Below are positions 34,858 through 45,088 of a stretch of DNA of 64,000 nt, piece after piece. How positions within the stretch are numbered: the first letter of the stretch is position 1; every line of letters starts with the position of its first letter. Source of the stretch: Solen grandis. Taxonomy: Eukaryota > Mollusca > Bivalvia > Adapedonta > Solenidae. Position numbers and translations under genes: made by a program. The notes below the pieces were generated by a model. It was given only the letters and a program-made list of their open reading frames with translations, had not been told where the DNA came from and did no database searches. The stretch spans positions 266,221 to 330,220 of the forward strand of contig CM037785.1 in the NCBI GenBank assembly GCA_021229015.1, given 5' to 3'.

Positions 34858-35404
34858 TTATTTAGGAAAAACTAGAAAAATTTTCTTGTCAGAAACCACA
34901 ATGCCAAAAGTTTAGATATTTGGTGTGTAACTTGGCCTAGTGAACCTCTACCAAGTTTGTTCAAATCATGGCCCTTGGGTCAAAATTGGCTCCGTCTTAG
35001 GGAGACACTTGATTTTACACTGCCTTGTTTAGGAAAACCCTCAAAAAATCTTCTTGTCAGAAACCACAAAGCCAAATTTGTTCAAATCATGGCCCTGGTG
35101 TCAAAATTGACCCCATCCCAGGGATCACTTGATTTTATATAGTCTTATTAGTACTTTGACCTTCAACATTTGGATGGCAGGTACTGTTTTTGTTTGGAAT
35201 TTAGTTGATCTTGCTGTATTTCTGCATGGGTTATATAATTATTCAGTATGACTCAAATGCAATAATTGGCAATGAAGGCAATGTTTCTCAGGTGAGCGAT
35301 TCAGGGACATCTTGGCCCCCTTGTTTGGAATATTTAAAATTATGGCATTTAAATGGAAAATGAACCAGCTGTAATTTTCAAATATTTCAAGTTAAAATAG
35401 ATAT

Positions 35405-36854
35405 CAGGGTTTTTTCTGAAAAAGGGGATGGGGCCTGCCTGACAGGGGCTTTTGAGAAGGGGAAAAAATTGGGACGTTTTATTAAAGGGGAAAGATTGCT
35501 TGTTTAACTTTTAATTTCTTATCATACAATAAATGTTTTTCTTTAGTCAATAAAATAGTTATACAAGGAAAATACATTTCATCAGGAAAAATGAATAATT
35601 AAGAAATGAACATCTGAAAGAAACAGTGTCATTCTAAACTTGAAAGAACAGCAGCAACAACTTGAAAAGTGACAACAGGAACCAAAAACAAACCACAAAC
35701 TAGTTTTGATCACTTGTGTTACTGCTAAGTGTGATTGTTGGACCTCCTTTATTTCTTTATTTCATAATATTTGAATGTGATGATGTATATAAATTAATTT
35801 GAAACAAATTTAGTCAACTATGATTATGTTAAAAAACATTTATGCTCAACAGTGCCTAATAAATACGGTGAACACAGATGATCTCTCAACGATAAATAAC
35901 CAAAACAGTAACTGAATTTAATCTGCTGTTGCCTACAAACTTGTAGATAAACATCTGACGTCTGAGGTCAAGAATCTGATCATGTACGATATCAGCGCAA
36001 TCTTTAGTTCCAGTTTAGACTTGGTTACATTTTGTGTGCTTGTGCCATAGTGGATTAATAAGATGTACTGCTGACTTATCAGTGAAGATGTTGCAAATGT
36101 TGTTTTTATACGCCCATCTTAAGATGGGGCGTATTATGTGAACACTCATGGCGGGCCGGCGTGGAACATTTGTTGTCCGGGCTCTAACTTCAATACCGTT
36201 TGCCCAATCCTTTTCAAACTTTCCACACATGTGCATGGCCATAATTTCTCGGATGAGTTCGATATCCAGCATTATCGCGTGAATGACTTAGAAGTTATGG
36301 CCCTTGACGTACACAAAATACTTGAAATTGTGATTGTCCAGGCTTATTTATGGACAGTAGCTTGTTTCTCTGAGCTATTTCTGAGAGTCCCCATACTATG
36401 ATGGGCGTATTTTGTGGCAGTCCTGACCCTTGTTTGTTGAAATGCTTCCAGTTATGCGATTTTCTCGAGGCAAAGAATGGAATACAGGATGTTGGTAAAT
36501 CAACATTGTCAAGGGAGACCACTGCCACTGCGTATTATAAGACATTGTTTTCCCAAATTAACCATTACGCTACTAAAGTGTGAATTTAACTGACACCCTT
36601 GGAGGACAAAAAGACAACAGCCAATGTTTGCAATAAAATATTGAATTTTATGATGTTTTCATTTCAGCAATAAAATATTGATTTTTACAGGAGGGAATTT
36701 TCAGTTTTAGGGGAAAATAAAGGCTTATTTTCCAAGGGGAAAGGGCAGTTTATAGGAGGGAATTTTCAGTTTTAAGGGAAAATATAGGCTTATTTTCCAA
36801 GGGGAAAGGGCATTTAAACAGCCCCTTTTATATAAGGTAAAAAAAAAAATCCTG
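35405..36854. mobile_element. Putative hAT-like non-autonomous element (1.45 kb)
   Basis: The left end CAGGGTTTTTTCTGAAAAAG mirrors the right end read inverted, CAGGATTTTTTTTTTACC. The 8-base flanks ATAGATAT and ATGATATT are similar but not identical. Near the right end a segment containing GGAGGGAATTTTCAGTTTTA is duplicated in tandem (about 36690-36800). It contains the smaller hairpin-headed repeat at 36103-36435. Confidence 0.5.
36103..36435 (+). repeat. Hairpin-headed repeat, ATACGCCCATC family (single monomer)
   Basis: T-run (36103-36107), hairpin ATACGCCCATC/GATGGGGCGTAT (36108-36134), one monomer with GAAGTTATGGCCCTTG, then GATGGGCGTAT at about 36400-36410, and the terminus GACCCTTGTTT. 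At 333 bp it is the shortest complete example in the window and shows the architecture plainly. Confidence 0.85.
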
Positions 36855-36972
36855 ATGATATTTATAAAATGAAAGTGATATTAAAGTATGATCAATGTTA
36901 CTCTCTCACTATCTTACCTGGATACTTAATGATTATTAGTGGTAATATTATTTGTGTGTAGAAATAACAATA

Positions 36973-37215
36973 TCGGGAGTGGGAGGTCATGGGTTCGATG
37001 CCAAGCCGCAACATACTGAAGTCGTAAAAAATGGTTTTGTAATAGCTCCCTTGCTTGGTGCTCAGCATATAAGGGACTGGTTTGGCCTGGTGTCAGGATA
37101 ATGTGACTGGGTGTGGTATCATGCCACATGTCTATGGTGTGATACTGCAGTGTGGCAGCACTATATCTGTCTAAGTAGACATCGTCTCCAAATGACTGAA
37201 ATACTGTTTAAATGT
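36973..37215 (+). repeat. tRNA-derived SINE (plus)
   Basis: The B-box GGGTTCGATGCC starts the visible part. The body GTGTGGTATCATGCCACAT, GTAGACATCGTCTCC and the end TGACTGAAATACTGT match the minus-strand SINE at 6895-7206. Confidence 0.75.
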
Positions 37216-37431
37216 TTAAATGTGTGAATATGGTCTGAGTGTTGGTCTTACATGTTCTGGTATATAATTTAAGTTGAAAATAATTAGTGTGGTATATACT
37301 TTGGTATTTACCTAAAAATCCAATCTGTTGTTCCCATCTCTAGAAATCACACATGTAGATTTCTAACACACAGCTGCATTGTTCATTAATCATGCCCTTG
37401 AGTAATAGAGTTACTCCAGAAATAATATTTG

Positions 37432-37576
37432 GGTTTTCCAACTAATCCGGGGGCACAAACAAACATTTACAGTTACACTTTTGTGGTGTTGCACTAATTT
37501 TATTGTAAACAGTAGTGCACTGTGAAGCTATAATGGTAAAAGTTTATTTGTACCCCCGGATTAGATAGGAAAAAGC
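37432..37576. mobile_element. Small palindromic MITE
   Basis: CTAATCCGGGGGCACAAACA on the left is inverted as CTAATCCGGGGGTACAAATA on the right, with similar outer arms (TTTTCC). About 145 bp, with no clear target duplication. Confidence 0.65.
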
Positions 37577-37948
37577 CACATTTGCCGAGTTCCGGATAAC
37601 ATCTATTACTGGGACAGGCCAAGATGAGTATAAACAGTCATGTAAATTATTGACAAACAAGACTTGGGGTCGGAACGATGCCCTTTGTCAAATACCGATA
37701 CAGCTGATTATGTGAGAAAGGGGCATTGGTAAATATCATGGAATAGGACTGAACTTGTAAAATGGCGGTACAAGTGTTGACAGTGGATTCACTTTAGTGC
37801 ATCTGAAGAAAACTGCAGATGAGGACAAAATTAATCCAGTCGCAATAACAGTATTTGCATGACATCTTAACAGCATGTGCATTTTATGTTTTGGTTTTGT
37901 TTATTTTGTTCTAGGATGTGTTGATAATTGTTAATGTTATGTTTTCAG

Positions 37949-38407
37949 TTGGAGACCTCAAAATTAGACATTACAGATGAGGATGTCACAGAGGTAAGAC
38001 GGATGGCCTTATTGGCAATACAGGAGGAGGGTAAAAAGCAAGTGGAGGCTGTGAGAGTTGAGGGAGAAACTCAGACACATAACATACAGAATGAAGGGAG
38101 CAGTCAGGTTAAATCTTTGAAAGAGGAGGGGGAAAATCAGAGACAAAATGTGCATCGTGAAGGTACTGCTCAGATTGATGCAGTAACAGAAGAGGGTAAA
38201 AAACAGAAAGAATCTGTAGTAAGCAGTGGTAAAAAGGCAGAGAAAAAAGCTGTTGAAAGTATCGGTTTGGAGGGTGACAGACAAAGGAAAATGATAAAAA
38301 CAACCAGCAGGTTGCGGCAGTGAAGGATGAAGCAGAAACACAGATAAAGTACATGCAGCAAGCATCAACATCCCAGGCAGATGCCAGATACCAGGAGGAG
38401 AAAAAAA
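37949..38407 (+). CDS. Coiled-coil exon, probably upstream exon of the NACHT-LRR gene
   Basis: An acceptor (TTATGTTTTCAG) precedes 37949 and a donor (GTAATG) begins at 38408. The exon reads LETSKLDITDEDVTEVRRMA, then a repeated EEG-KKQ-V pattern (about every 13-14 residues) predicting a long helical coiled coil. After about 115 codons the frame breaks at an A-run near 38290 (AGGAAAATG). With one more A the next frame continues as AAVKDEAETQIKY to the donor. It would end in phase 1, and the NACHT exon at 47632 begins with the two bases needed to complete that codon as lysine. Similar coiled coils precede NACHT domains in bivalve NLR-like proteins as I know them. The missing base may be a homopolymer sequencing error. 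Confidence 0.6.
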
Positions 38408-38609
38408 GTAATGAGCTATTTTATTGACATGTATGTCCCATCTCATCTATCCAACAATATATAGAGGTTGGGATAAATGTAAACTGTGTGTGGGAGGGGG
38501 GGGGGGAGTTGTTACACATACCACACATATTCAATAACTTAGTGAAATTATTAGTACAATGGACATAATAAAAGAAAAAGAAAAAACTGCAATGATATTT
38601 GGCTTGACA

Positions 38610-39045
38610 TACAAAAGTATGTTGAGCTATTAAACTTATCCAGGCATTGGCGTCAAACCATGATTAAGGTTTTGTATGCTAATTACTGGTAATATGATGC
38701 ATACATCTCAGTAACCAGCTATGCTTATTTATGTAATACTTCACTAAGGTCTTCAGGGGTATTAATCAAAGAAGTTAGATAACTCTTGACCAAATTCAAT
38801 GCAAATTATGGTCCTTTTTGGACTTTGGTTAAAGTTTTGCTTACAACATACTATTATGCATATATCTATAAAGCCAGTCATGAATATTGACTTCATAGTT
38901 CATTAGAGACTTCAGGAACTGATGAAACAAATCTTAGCTGCCACTCATCTTGTTCATTATCACAGTGTAACCCATATGTTACACAACATGAAACTATTAA
39001 GCGGAGGAATAGTCGAGCGTACTGTCTTACTGACACCTCTTGTTT
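38610..39045 (+). repeat. 3' fragment of a hairpin-headed repeat (GTCGAGCG tail)
   Basis: The tail ATAGTCGAGCGTACTGTC...ACACCTCTTGTTT matches the end of the element at 59319-60746. Monomer-like sequence precedes it, but the 5' hairpin is absent. Confidence 0.6.
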
Positions 39046-39273
39046 AGGCTGATTGTACTCTGGTAAGCATTCAAGGGCCACAATGACTGTCTTGTTTTAA
39101 AGTATTCTTAGATGAAAATATTTCGGTTATAGTCTTTGCAAAAGGCTATGAATATATTGTTTATGAATGGAAATTCCAAGGAAAGAGTTTGAATATACAC
39201 AACAAAGAAGGGGTTAAATACATCTATCATCAGCAGTGTGGTCAGTAGTTCATCCTTGACCACTCAGATATGG

Positions 39274-41158
39274 TTTTTATACGCCGCCGGAGGCGGTCGT
39301 ATATTGGCGTCATCTTCTCCGTCTGTCGGTCCGTCCGTACGTCCATATCTTGTGAACGCAACTCCTCCTACGTTTCTAAATGAATCTTTTCAAAACTTGG
39401 TAAATGTCATTACTATAATGGGTAGATGTGCATGAAGTGGCGATTTTCCGGTTCATTGATTTTTACAAGATTTGTGCCCCTTTGAAACTTAGTCTCTGTA
39501 GCTGAATGATATTGCAGCCTTGTGAACGCAACTCCTCCTATATTTCTGAATGAATTTTTTCAAAACTTGGTCAATGTCATTACTATAATGGGTAAATGTG
39601 CATGAAGTGGCGATTTTCCGGTTCATTGATTTTTACAAGATTTGTGTCCCTTTGGAACTTAGTCTCTGTAGCTGAATGATATTGCAGCCTTGTGAACACA
39701 ACTCCTCCTACATTTCTGAATGAAACTTTTTATAACTTGGTCAATGTCATTACTATAATGGGTAAATGTGCCTGAAGTGGCGATTTTATGGTTCATTGAT
39801 TTTTACAAGATTTGTGTCCCTTTGAAACTTAGTCTCTGTAACTGAATGATATTGCAGCCTTGTGAACACAACTCCTCCTACATTTCTGAATGAATCTTTT
39901 CAAAACTTGGTCAGTGTCATTACTATAATAGGTAGATGTGCATGAAGTGGCGATTTTCCGGTTCATCGATTTTTACATGATTTGTGTCCCTTTGAAACTT
40001 AGTCTCTGTAGTTGAATGATATTGCAGCTTTGTGAACGCAACTCCTCCTACATTTCTGAATGAATCTTTTCAAAACTTTGTCAATATCATTACTATAATG
40101 GGTAGATGTGCATGAAGTGGTGATTTTATGGTTCATTGATTTTTACATGATTTGTGTCCCCTTGAAACTTAGTCTCTGTAGCTATTTGATATTGCAGCCT
40201 TGTGAACGCAACTCCTCCTACATTTCTGAATGAATCTTTTCAAAACTTGGTCAATATCATTACTATAATGGGTAGATGTGCATGAAGTGGTGATTTTCCA
40301 GTTCATTGATTTTTACAAGGTTTGTGTCCCTTTGAAACTTAGTCTCTGTAGCTGAATGATATTGCAGCCTTGTGAACGCAACTCCTCCTACATTTCTGAA
40401 TGAACCTTTTTATAACTTGGTCAATGTCATTACTTTAATGGGTAAATGTGCATGAAGTGGCGATTTTATGGTTCATTGATTTTTACAAGATTTGTGTACC
40501 TTGAAACTTAGTCTCTGTAGCTGATTGATATTGCAGCCTTGTGAACGCAACTCCTCCTACATTTCTGAATGAATCTTTTCAAAACTTGGTCAATATCATT
40601 ACTATAATTGGTAGATGTGCATGAAGTGGTGATTTTCCGGTACATTAATTTTTTGCAAGATTTGTGTCCCCTGAAACTTAGTCTTTTTAGCTGATTGATA
40701 TTTCAGCTTTGTGAATGCAATTTCTTGTATGTTTCTGACCTAATCTTTTCAAATCTTGGGCAATGTCATGACTATACTGGGTAGATATGCACAAAGCAGG
40801 GGCTTTGATGTTCATCAATATTTGCAATAGTTATGCCTTTCTAAACATGGTCTCTTTAAAACACAACTCGAGTTTCTAAACAGGTAAAAGTGCATAAGGC
40901 AAGGATTTTCTGGTACAGTGATTTTTGCAAGAGTTATGGGGAGAAAGAAAAAAGGATTCAAATTGATACTGCTATTTGACCTACTGTCATATTGGAAGCA
41001 TTTTTAGGGTTCTATCTCTGTTCAGCTAAATTAATTGGTCTTACAGACTTCATTATGAGCTTATGCTTACAGAAATGTTTAAAGCAATAATTAAAAGACC
41101 CCTCTTGGTCTTTATATTTTGTGGCGGCGTATATTGTGGCATCACTGGCACTCTTGTT
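39274..41158 (+). repeat. Hairpin-headed repeat, ATACGCCGCC family, copy 1 (170-bp satellite core)
   Basis: T-run (39274-39278), hairpin ATACGCCGCCGGAGGCGGTCGTAT (39279-39302), about 8-9 monomers of 170 bp (TTGTGAACGCAACTCCTCC, AAAACTTGGTCAATGTCATT). A unique 3' segment follows from about 40700. The end has GGCGGCGTATATTGTGGC and CTCTTGTT. The 3' segment is nearly identical to that of copy 2 at 45089-47618. Confidence 0.9.
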
Positions 41159-41509
41159 CACATCAAGCCAGACCCTATAAAAGTAAGATCTGACTGGAAG
41201 CACTTTGGAGACAAAACTAAGTTTACACATCAAAGATACAGACAAGTAGTGAACATAGGATAAACTGATCAGCCCGCAAGGTGCTCTCAGACAGGCCTGG
41301 TATGTAGTAGTCACATGGGTTATTTTCTTAATATTCATCATGTGATAAAGGGTTTACAGTATTGTCAATATTGGCAAATTATTTCATGATAATTGAGCAG
41401 TGTTTTAAAGTCTTAAACGTTTTAAAAAATGATGAATCATATGGAGTTATTATAGCTTTACTAACCTCCAATTCTGAAAGAAATTTGCATAGATAGTTTT
41501 AATGATAAA

Positions 41510-42730
41510 CATACATGCCATATCTCCCGGCGGGAGATTAAATCTCCCGGGATTTCGACTTGTCTCCCGATCTCCCGCCGGGAGGTGAAAATCTCCCGGT
41601 CTGACTTAAATCAAACTGGTTTCCCTTTGAACTCAGTATAATCCATTTTATTACCGAGCTATGATACAGCATTAGGAAGATTACGTAAGAACATGTGTTA
41701 GTATCAATCCTGACCAGTGTGCTGTACACAGCCACAGTGTTATCGTTCTTACCCAATCAAATTGCATAATTCAGACAGGTAGCAGATTGGACACTCTATC
41801 AGTTGAAACAATTATCGTCAGGTAATTAGCAGCTATCAAGGCAATACTAAAGCTAGAATGAGTAAGGTTAGGATGGTACACTGTAATAAAGACGTAAATC
41901 TTATCATGGATAAAAAAAGGTCCCGGAGAAAAGTTAATCCTTACTTACCGGAAGTGTAAACAATAAATGATAATTAGATCAACTGTTTACCAATCATTTA
42001 AATCTTAACAAAACTCATCATATAGACACATCATAGAAAGTACACCTCAGCTAGCGATAAATTGCAAATGAAGTGCAATTTTCACACCAACGCTGACTTG
42101 ATAAACAATAGATATCGTCTGCTGAGTAATTTACTATAATGAGATGTCCTGATCGGAAGAGTTGGGTAACCACTTCATATCACCATACCGTACACGATAA
42201 AAATTTCAAGCTAAATAATATTTTAGCTTAAAGCAATTTAATTTAGAAATAAGAATACACAGGTAAAAGTATTATTAAATATGATCTAACTTTTTATCTT
42301 TATTCATCCCCATTAATTAAAACCATATGATCAGAAATCATTCAATAAATCAAAGATACTGTATCAATTTAAATGTGTTTGATGTAAATGACATGTTCTC
42401 CAATTTGTTACAAGTTAGTGTTGCATTGAATGTAAAACAGTGCTTGTGGAAAGTTAAGTTTCTATTTGAATTAGATCTATTAATAAATTTTGTAATTTTT
42501 TACATATAAATTTTATATGGTATTTTCATTAAATGCAATAAACAGTATATAATATAAACTGTTCATGAATTTAATGAAGGGGTAATCAATTGTGTATTTT
42601 TTTTATTTATTTTTTTTATTAAGAACGTCTCTTCGATATATGTCGTAAAATCTCCCTGGCTTGACCCCAAATCTCCCTGTGAAAATTTCAAAATCTCCCT
42701 GGGAGACATACTGAAAATATGGCATGTATG
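41510..42730. mobile_element. Unclassified 1.2-kb DNA element with 6-bp TSD and CTCCC subterminal repeats
   Basis: The ends CATACATGCCATAT and ATATGGCATGTATG are inverted. Flanks GATAAA at 41504-41509 and 42731-42736 are identical. Inside the left end, clustered ATCTCCCGG and CTCCCGCCGGGAG palindromes occur. Inside the right end, AAATCTCCCTG repeats occur. No transposase frame is visible. A 6-bp TSD would suit IS3EU- or Dada-like elements, which I cannot confirm. Confidence 0.72.
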
Positions 42731-43319
42731 GATAAATGGCTGAAAATCTGCTGAGAACTACCTGTACTCTTTAAGTCTTCACCACATTATTGAAACCACT
42801 TCTTGTGTACTGTTGTTCTTATAGAGTATTATGTGCATGAGTCAACCACCATTTTCTACCACAATAACTACAAATGATGTCATCCTGAGTTTTGAAACAC
42901 AGAGACAAATTTAGACATAGCTTTCTTAGAGAAGTTTTAACAAAAACATGATTACAGCCTGGTTTTAGTATAATTATGCGCTATAAACCTACACAAAACC
43001 TGAGAGATACCACTTAATTATCTAAAAGGCTTGGAATGTCAATTTGATATAAACCGTCAGAAAGTCTTTATTGAAATCTATCATAAGGAACTTATGCACA
43101 TGCTAATTCATTACTTTCTGAACCAATATAAGTAACTTATTGTAAATAATCACACTTCTATGAATTAACAGTTTGTATTATAGTGTCTACTCCAGGACAG
43201 TATAAACCCTCTTTATGTGACAGGCCATCCATTTGTCAAAAGTGTCTCAATACCAATCAGAACCTAAATGCAAAACACTTCTCTATGATACAATGATTAG
43301 CACAGACTTGCTGTTGAAT
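42731..43319. other. Non-coding sequence within the NLR intron
   Basis: No array, inverted ends or exon signals that I can support. Confidence 0.4.
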
Positions 43320-43470
43320 CTAATATGTACCACATACCGTTGGCTGAATTTTGACCTTTGAGACGACAAGGAAGTTTATCTGCACCAGTACAGGGCTGTA
43401 TGGGGGATAATCAAGCCATTGAAATCCATTGACATGTGTCTTGCATTTTAGTTTTCCTACTAAATAGGTC
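43320..43470 (-). pseudogene. Mariner-like transposase C-terminal scrap
   Basis: The minus strand reads WLDYPPYSPVLVQINFLVV and SKVK, matching the mariner signature W.PYPPYSPDLAP.DFFLF..LK around the last catalytic Asp. That Asp appears as Asn here. No ends are identified. Confidence 0.5.
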
Positions 43471-43950
43471 TGTGTTGTTGGTATAGAAAGGGACTGGAAA
43501 AACTTGATTATCACCTGGAATTCAGTACAGAACATAAAGAACAGAACTTAAATTTATTTCAGACTTAAACATAGTACATTGTGTACAAATACAAACATCA
43601 TGAATAATGATTTTAAATGATAATGGCATAAGGCTAATTTTAACACTAATGTTTTATAACAATTCAAAGCACATTAATTTTTATACCAATATGTACATGG
43701 AGAGGAGAGAAAAAAAAACTGGAAATATGAACAATGCACACTGTACATTGTAATTCTAAAATACTTTCAAGTATATTAATCTATTGTGTCTAATACTGGT
43801 GTGTTTACGTAACTTCTAGCTTTATAAAAGCGTTTACTTTTCATAGTGTCACTATCAATATAGCATAATGATATCAAACACATACATGACATTAGTTATT
43901 TGGGTTATTTACAGAATATGACAAACTAAAATCATGCTAATAGCACATGC

Positions 43951-44086
43951 GGCTTGCAGTAGGTTGGTGGTTCTACCTGGATGCCTCCGTGCATTTGGGG
44001 TCTTCCTCCACCTGTAATTAGCTGGACGCTGCTGTATGACTGAAATACTGTCAAAGCAACAGTAAATTCGAATAGTCAATAGTCAA
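43951..44086 (+). repeat. Complete short SINE with 13-bp TSD
   Basis: Flanked by identical TAATAGCACATGC at 43938-43950 and 44087-44099. It starts GGCTTGCAGTAGGTTGGTGG, has B-box-like GGTTCTACC, the body CCTGTAATTAGCTGGACG and a short (AATAGTC)n tail. The perfect TSD defines the unit as 136 bp and suggests a recent insertion. Confidence 0.88.
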
Positions 44087-44379
44087 TAATAGCACATGCA
44101 GGCGTGGCTTAAGTGTGAAATATTATACTGTTTACAGCCAACACCTGTAATAATTGTTATTTAACAGATTAAATTTTTATAAATATTAATTAATATGTGA
44201 AAAAGAAGCCTTTTATTAAGAAGAGATGTGGAAAAAATCACAAATTTTAAAACACCCCTCATATAAGTTATATGTAATGCTCAATTCACCATCTTTAAAT
44301 GTAAAGTTTGTTCAAATAATAAATAAAAGGTCCATCATATATGTTATATCGTGTTTGATAACAATTAAACAGTATCATT

Positions 44380-45080
44380 ATACCCCCGAAACGAAGTTTG
44401 GGGGGGGTATATAGGAGTCACCCGGTGGTCGGTCGGTCGGTCCAGTGGTCCGTTGCATTATTGGAATTCAATACAACTTCATGCAATGATCAAGCACATG
44501 GAGAGGAAGTGCAGTGCACAAGAACCATAACTCCATCTTGACTTATTACAGAGTTATTGCCCTTTGTTACTTTTCCTTGTCCGGAGCATAACTTGAAAAG
44601 TACAAGTTGGATTTCAAAACAATTTCATACAATGGTCAACCACAATATGAGGAAGTGCAGTGCACAAGAACCATAACTCTATCTAGAGTAATTACAGAGT
44701 TATTTCCCTTTGTTACTTTTCCTTGTCCATAGCATAACTTGAAAAGGACTGGTTGGAATTCAAAACAATTTCATACAATTGTCAACCACAATAAGAGGAA
44801 TTGCAGTGCACAAGAACCATAACTCTATCTATTGTAATTACAGAGTTATTGCCCTTTGTTACTTTTCCTTGTCCGGAGCTTAACTTTAAAACTACTGGTT
44901 GGAATTCAAAACAATTTCATACAATGGTCAAGCACAACCTGTGTAACCCGGCCAAAAATCTGATAAAAAAACTAATGTAAAAATGTCTTTTTCATACTCT
45001 TCTTCTTAATCCTAATGACTTCATCATTTTTAAAGCAGTATTGCGGGGGTATTAATCACATTTAGTGATAGTTCTAGTTT
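44380..45080 (+). repeat. Hairpin-headed repeat, ATACCCCCG family
   Basis: Hairpin ATACCCCCGAAACG...TTTGGGGGGGGTAT (44380-44410), monomers with AGTGCAGTGCACAAGAACCA and GAGTTATTGCCCTTTGTTAC. The end has CGGGGGTAT (45045-45053), a small hairpin ATCACATTTAGTGAT and GTTCTAGTTT. The terminus departs from CTCTTGTT but keeps the layout. Confidence 0.78.
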
Positions 45081-45088
45081 ATCTTTAA

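Larger units (their letters stand above)
33653..35326 (+). repeat. Hairpin-headed repeat, AGCTCACCTGAG variant with two insertions
   Basis: T-run and hairpin AGCTCACCTGAGCAC/GTGCTCAAAGTGAGCT at 33658-33691. The end is CTCAGGTGAGCGATTCAGGG...CCCCCTTGTTT. Monomers include CAGAAACCACAAGGCC and TTTAGATATTTGGTGTGTA. It is interrupted by a SINE (about 33715-33848) and a hAT-like MITE (34387-34857). Confidence 0.82.

Noticed and set aside
35405..36854. Firm hAT assignment from the CAGGG-like ends
   Set aside because: The 8-base flanks match only with an offset and the arms are T-rich, so I kept it as tentative.
37655..37700. Possible minus-strand end (AAACAAGACTTGG) of a hairpin-headed repeat
   Set aside because: No adjoining arm copy, small hairpin or monomer was visible on that strand.
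38009..38446. Minus-strand 145-codon frame opposite the coiled-coil exon
   Set aside because: It is the shadow of a charged repeat-rich coding frame, reading as low-complexity hydrophobic sequence with no splice support.
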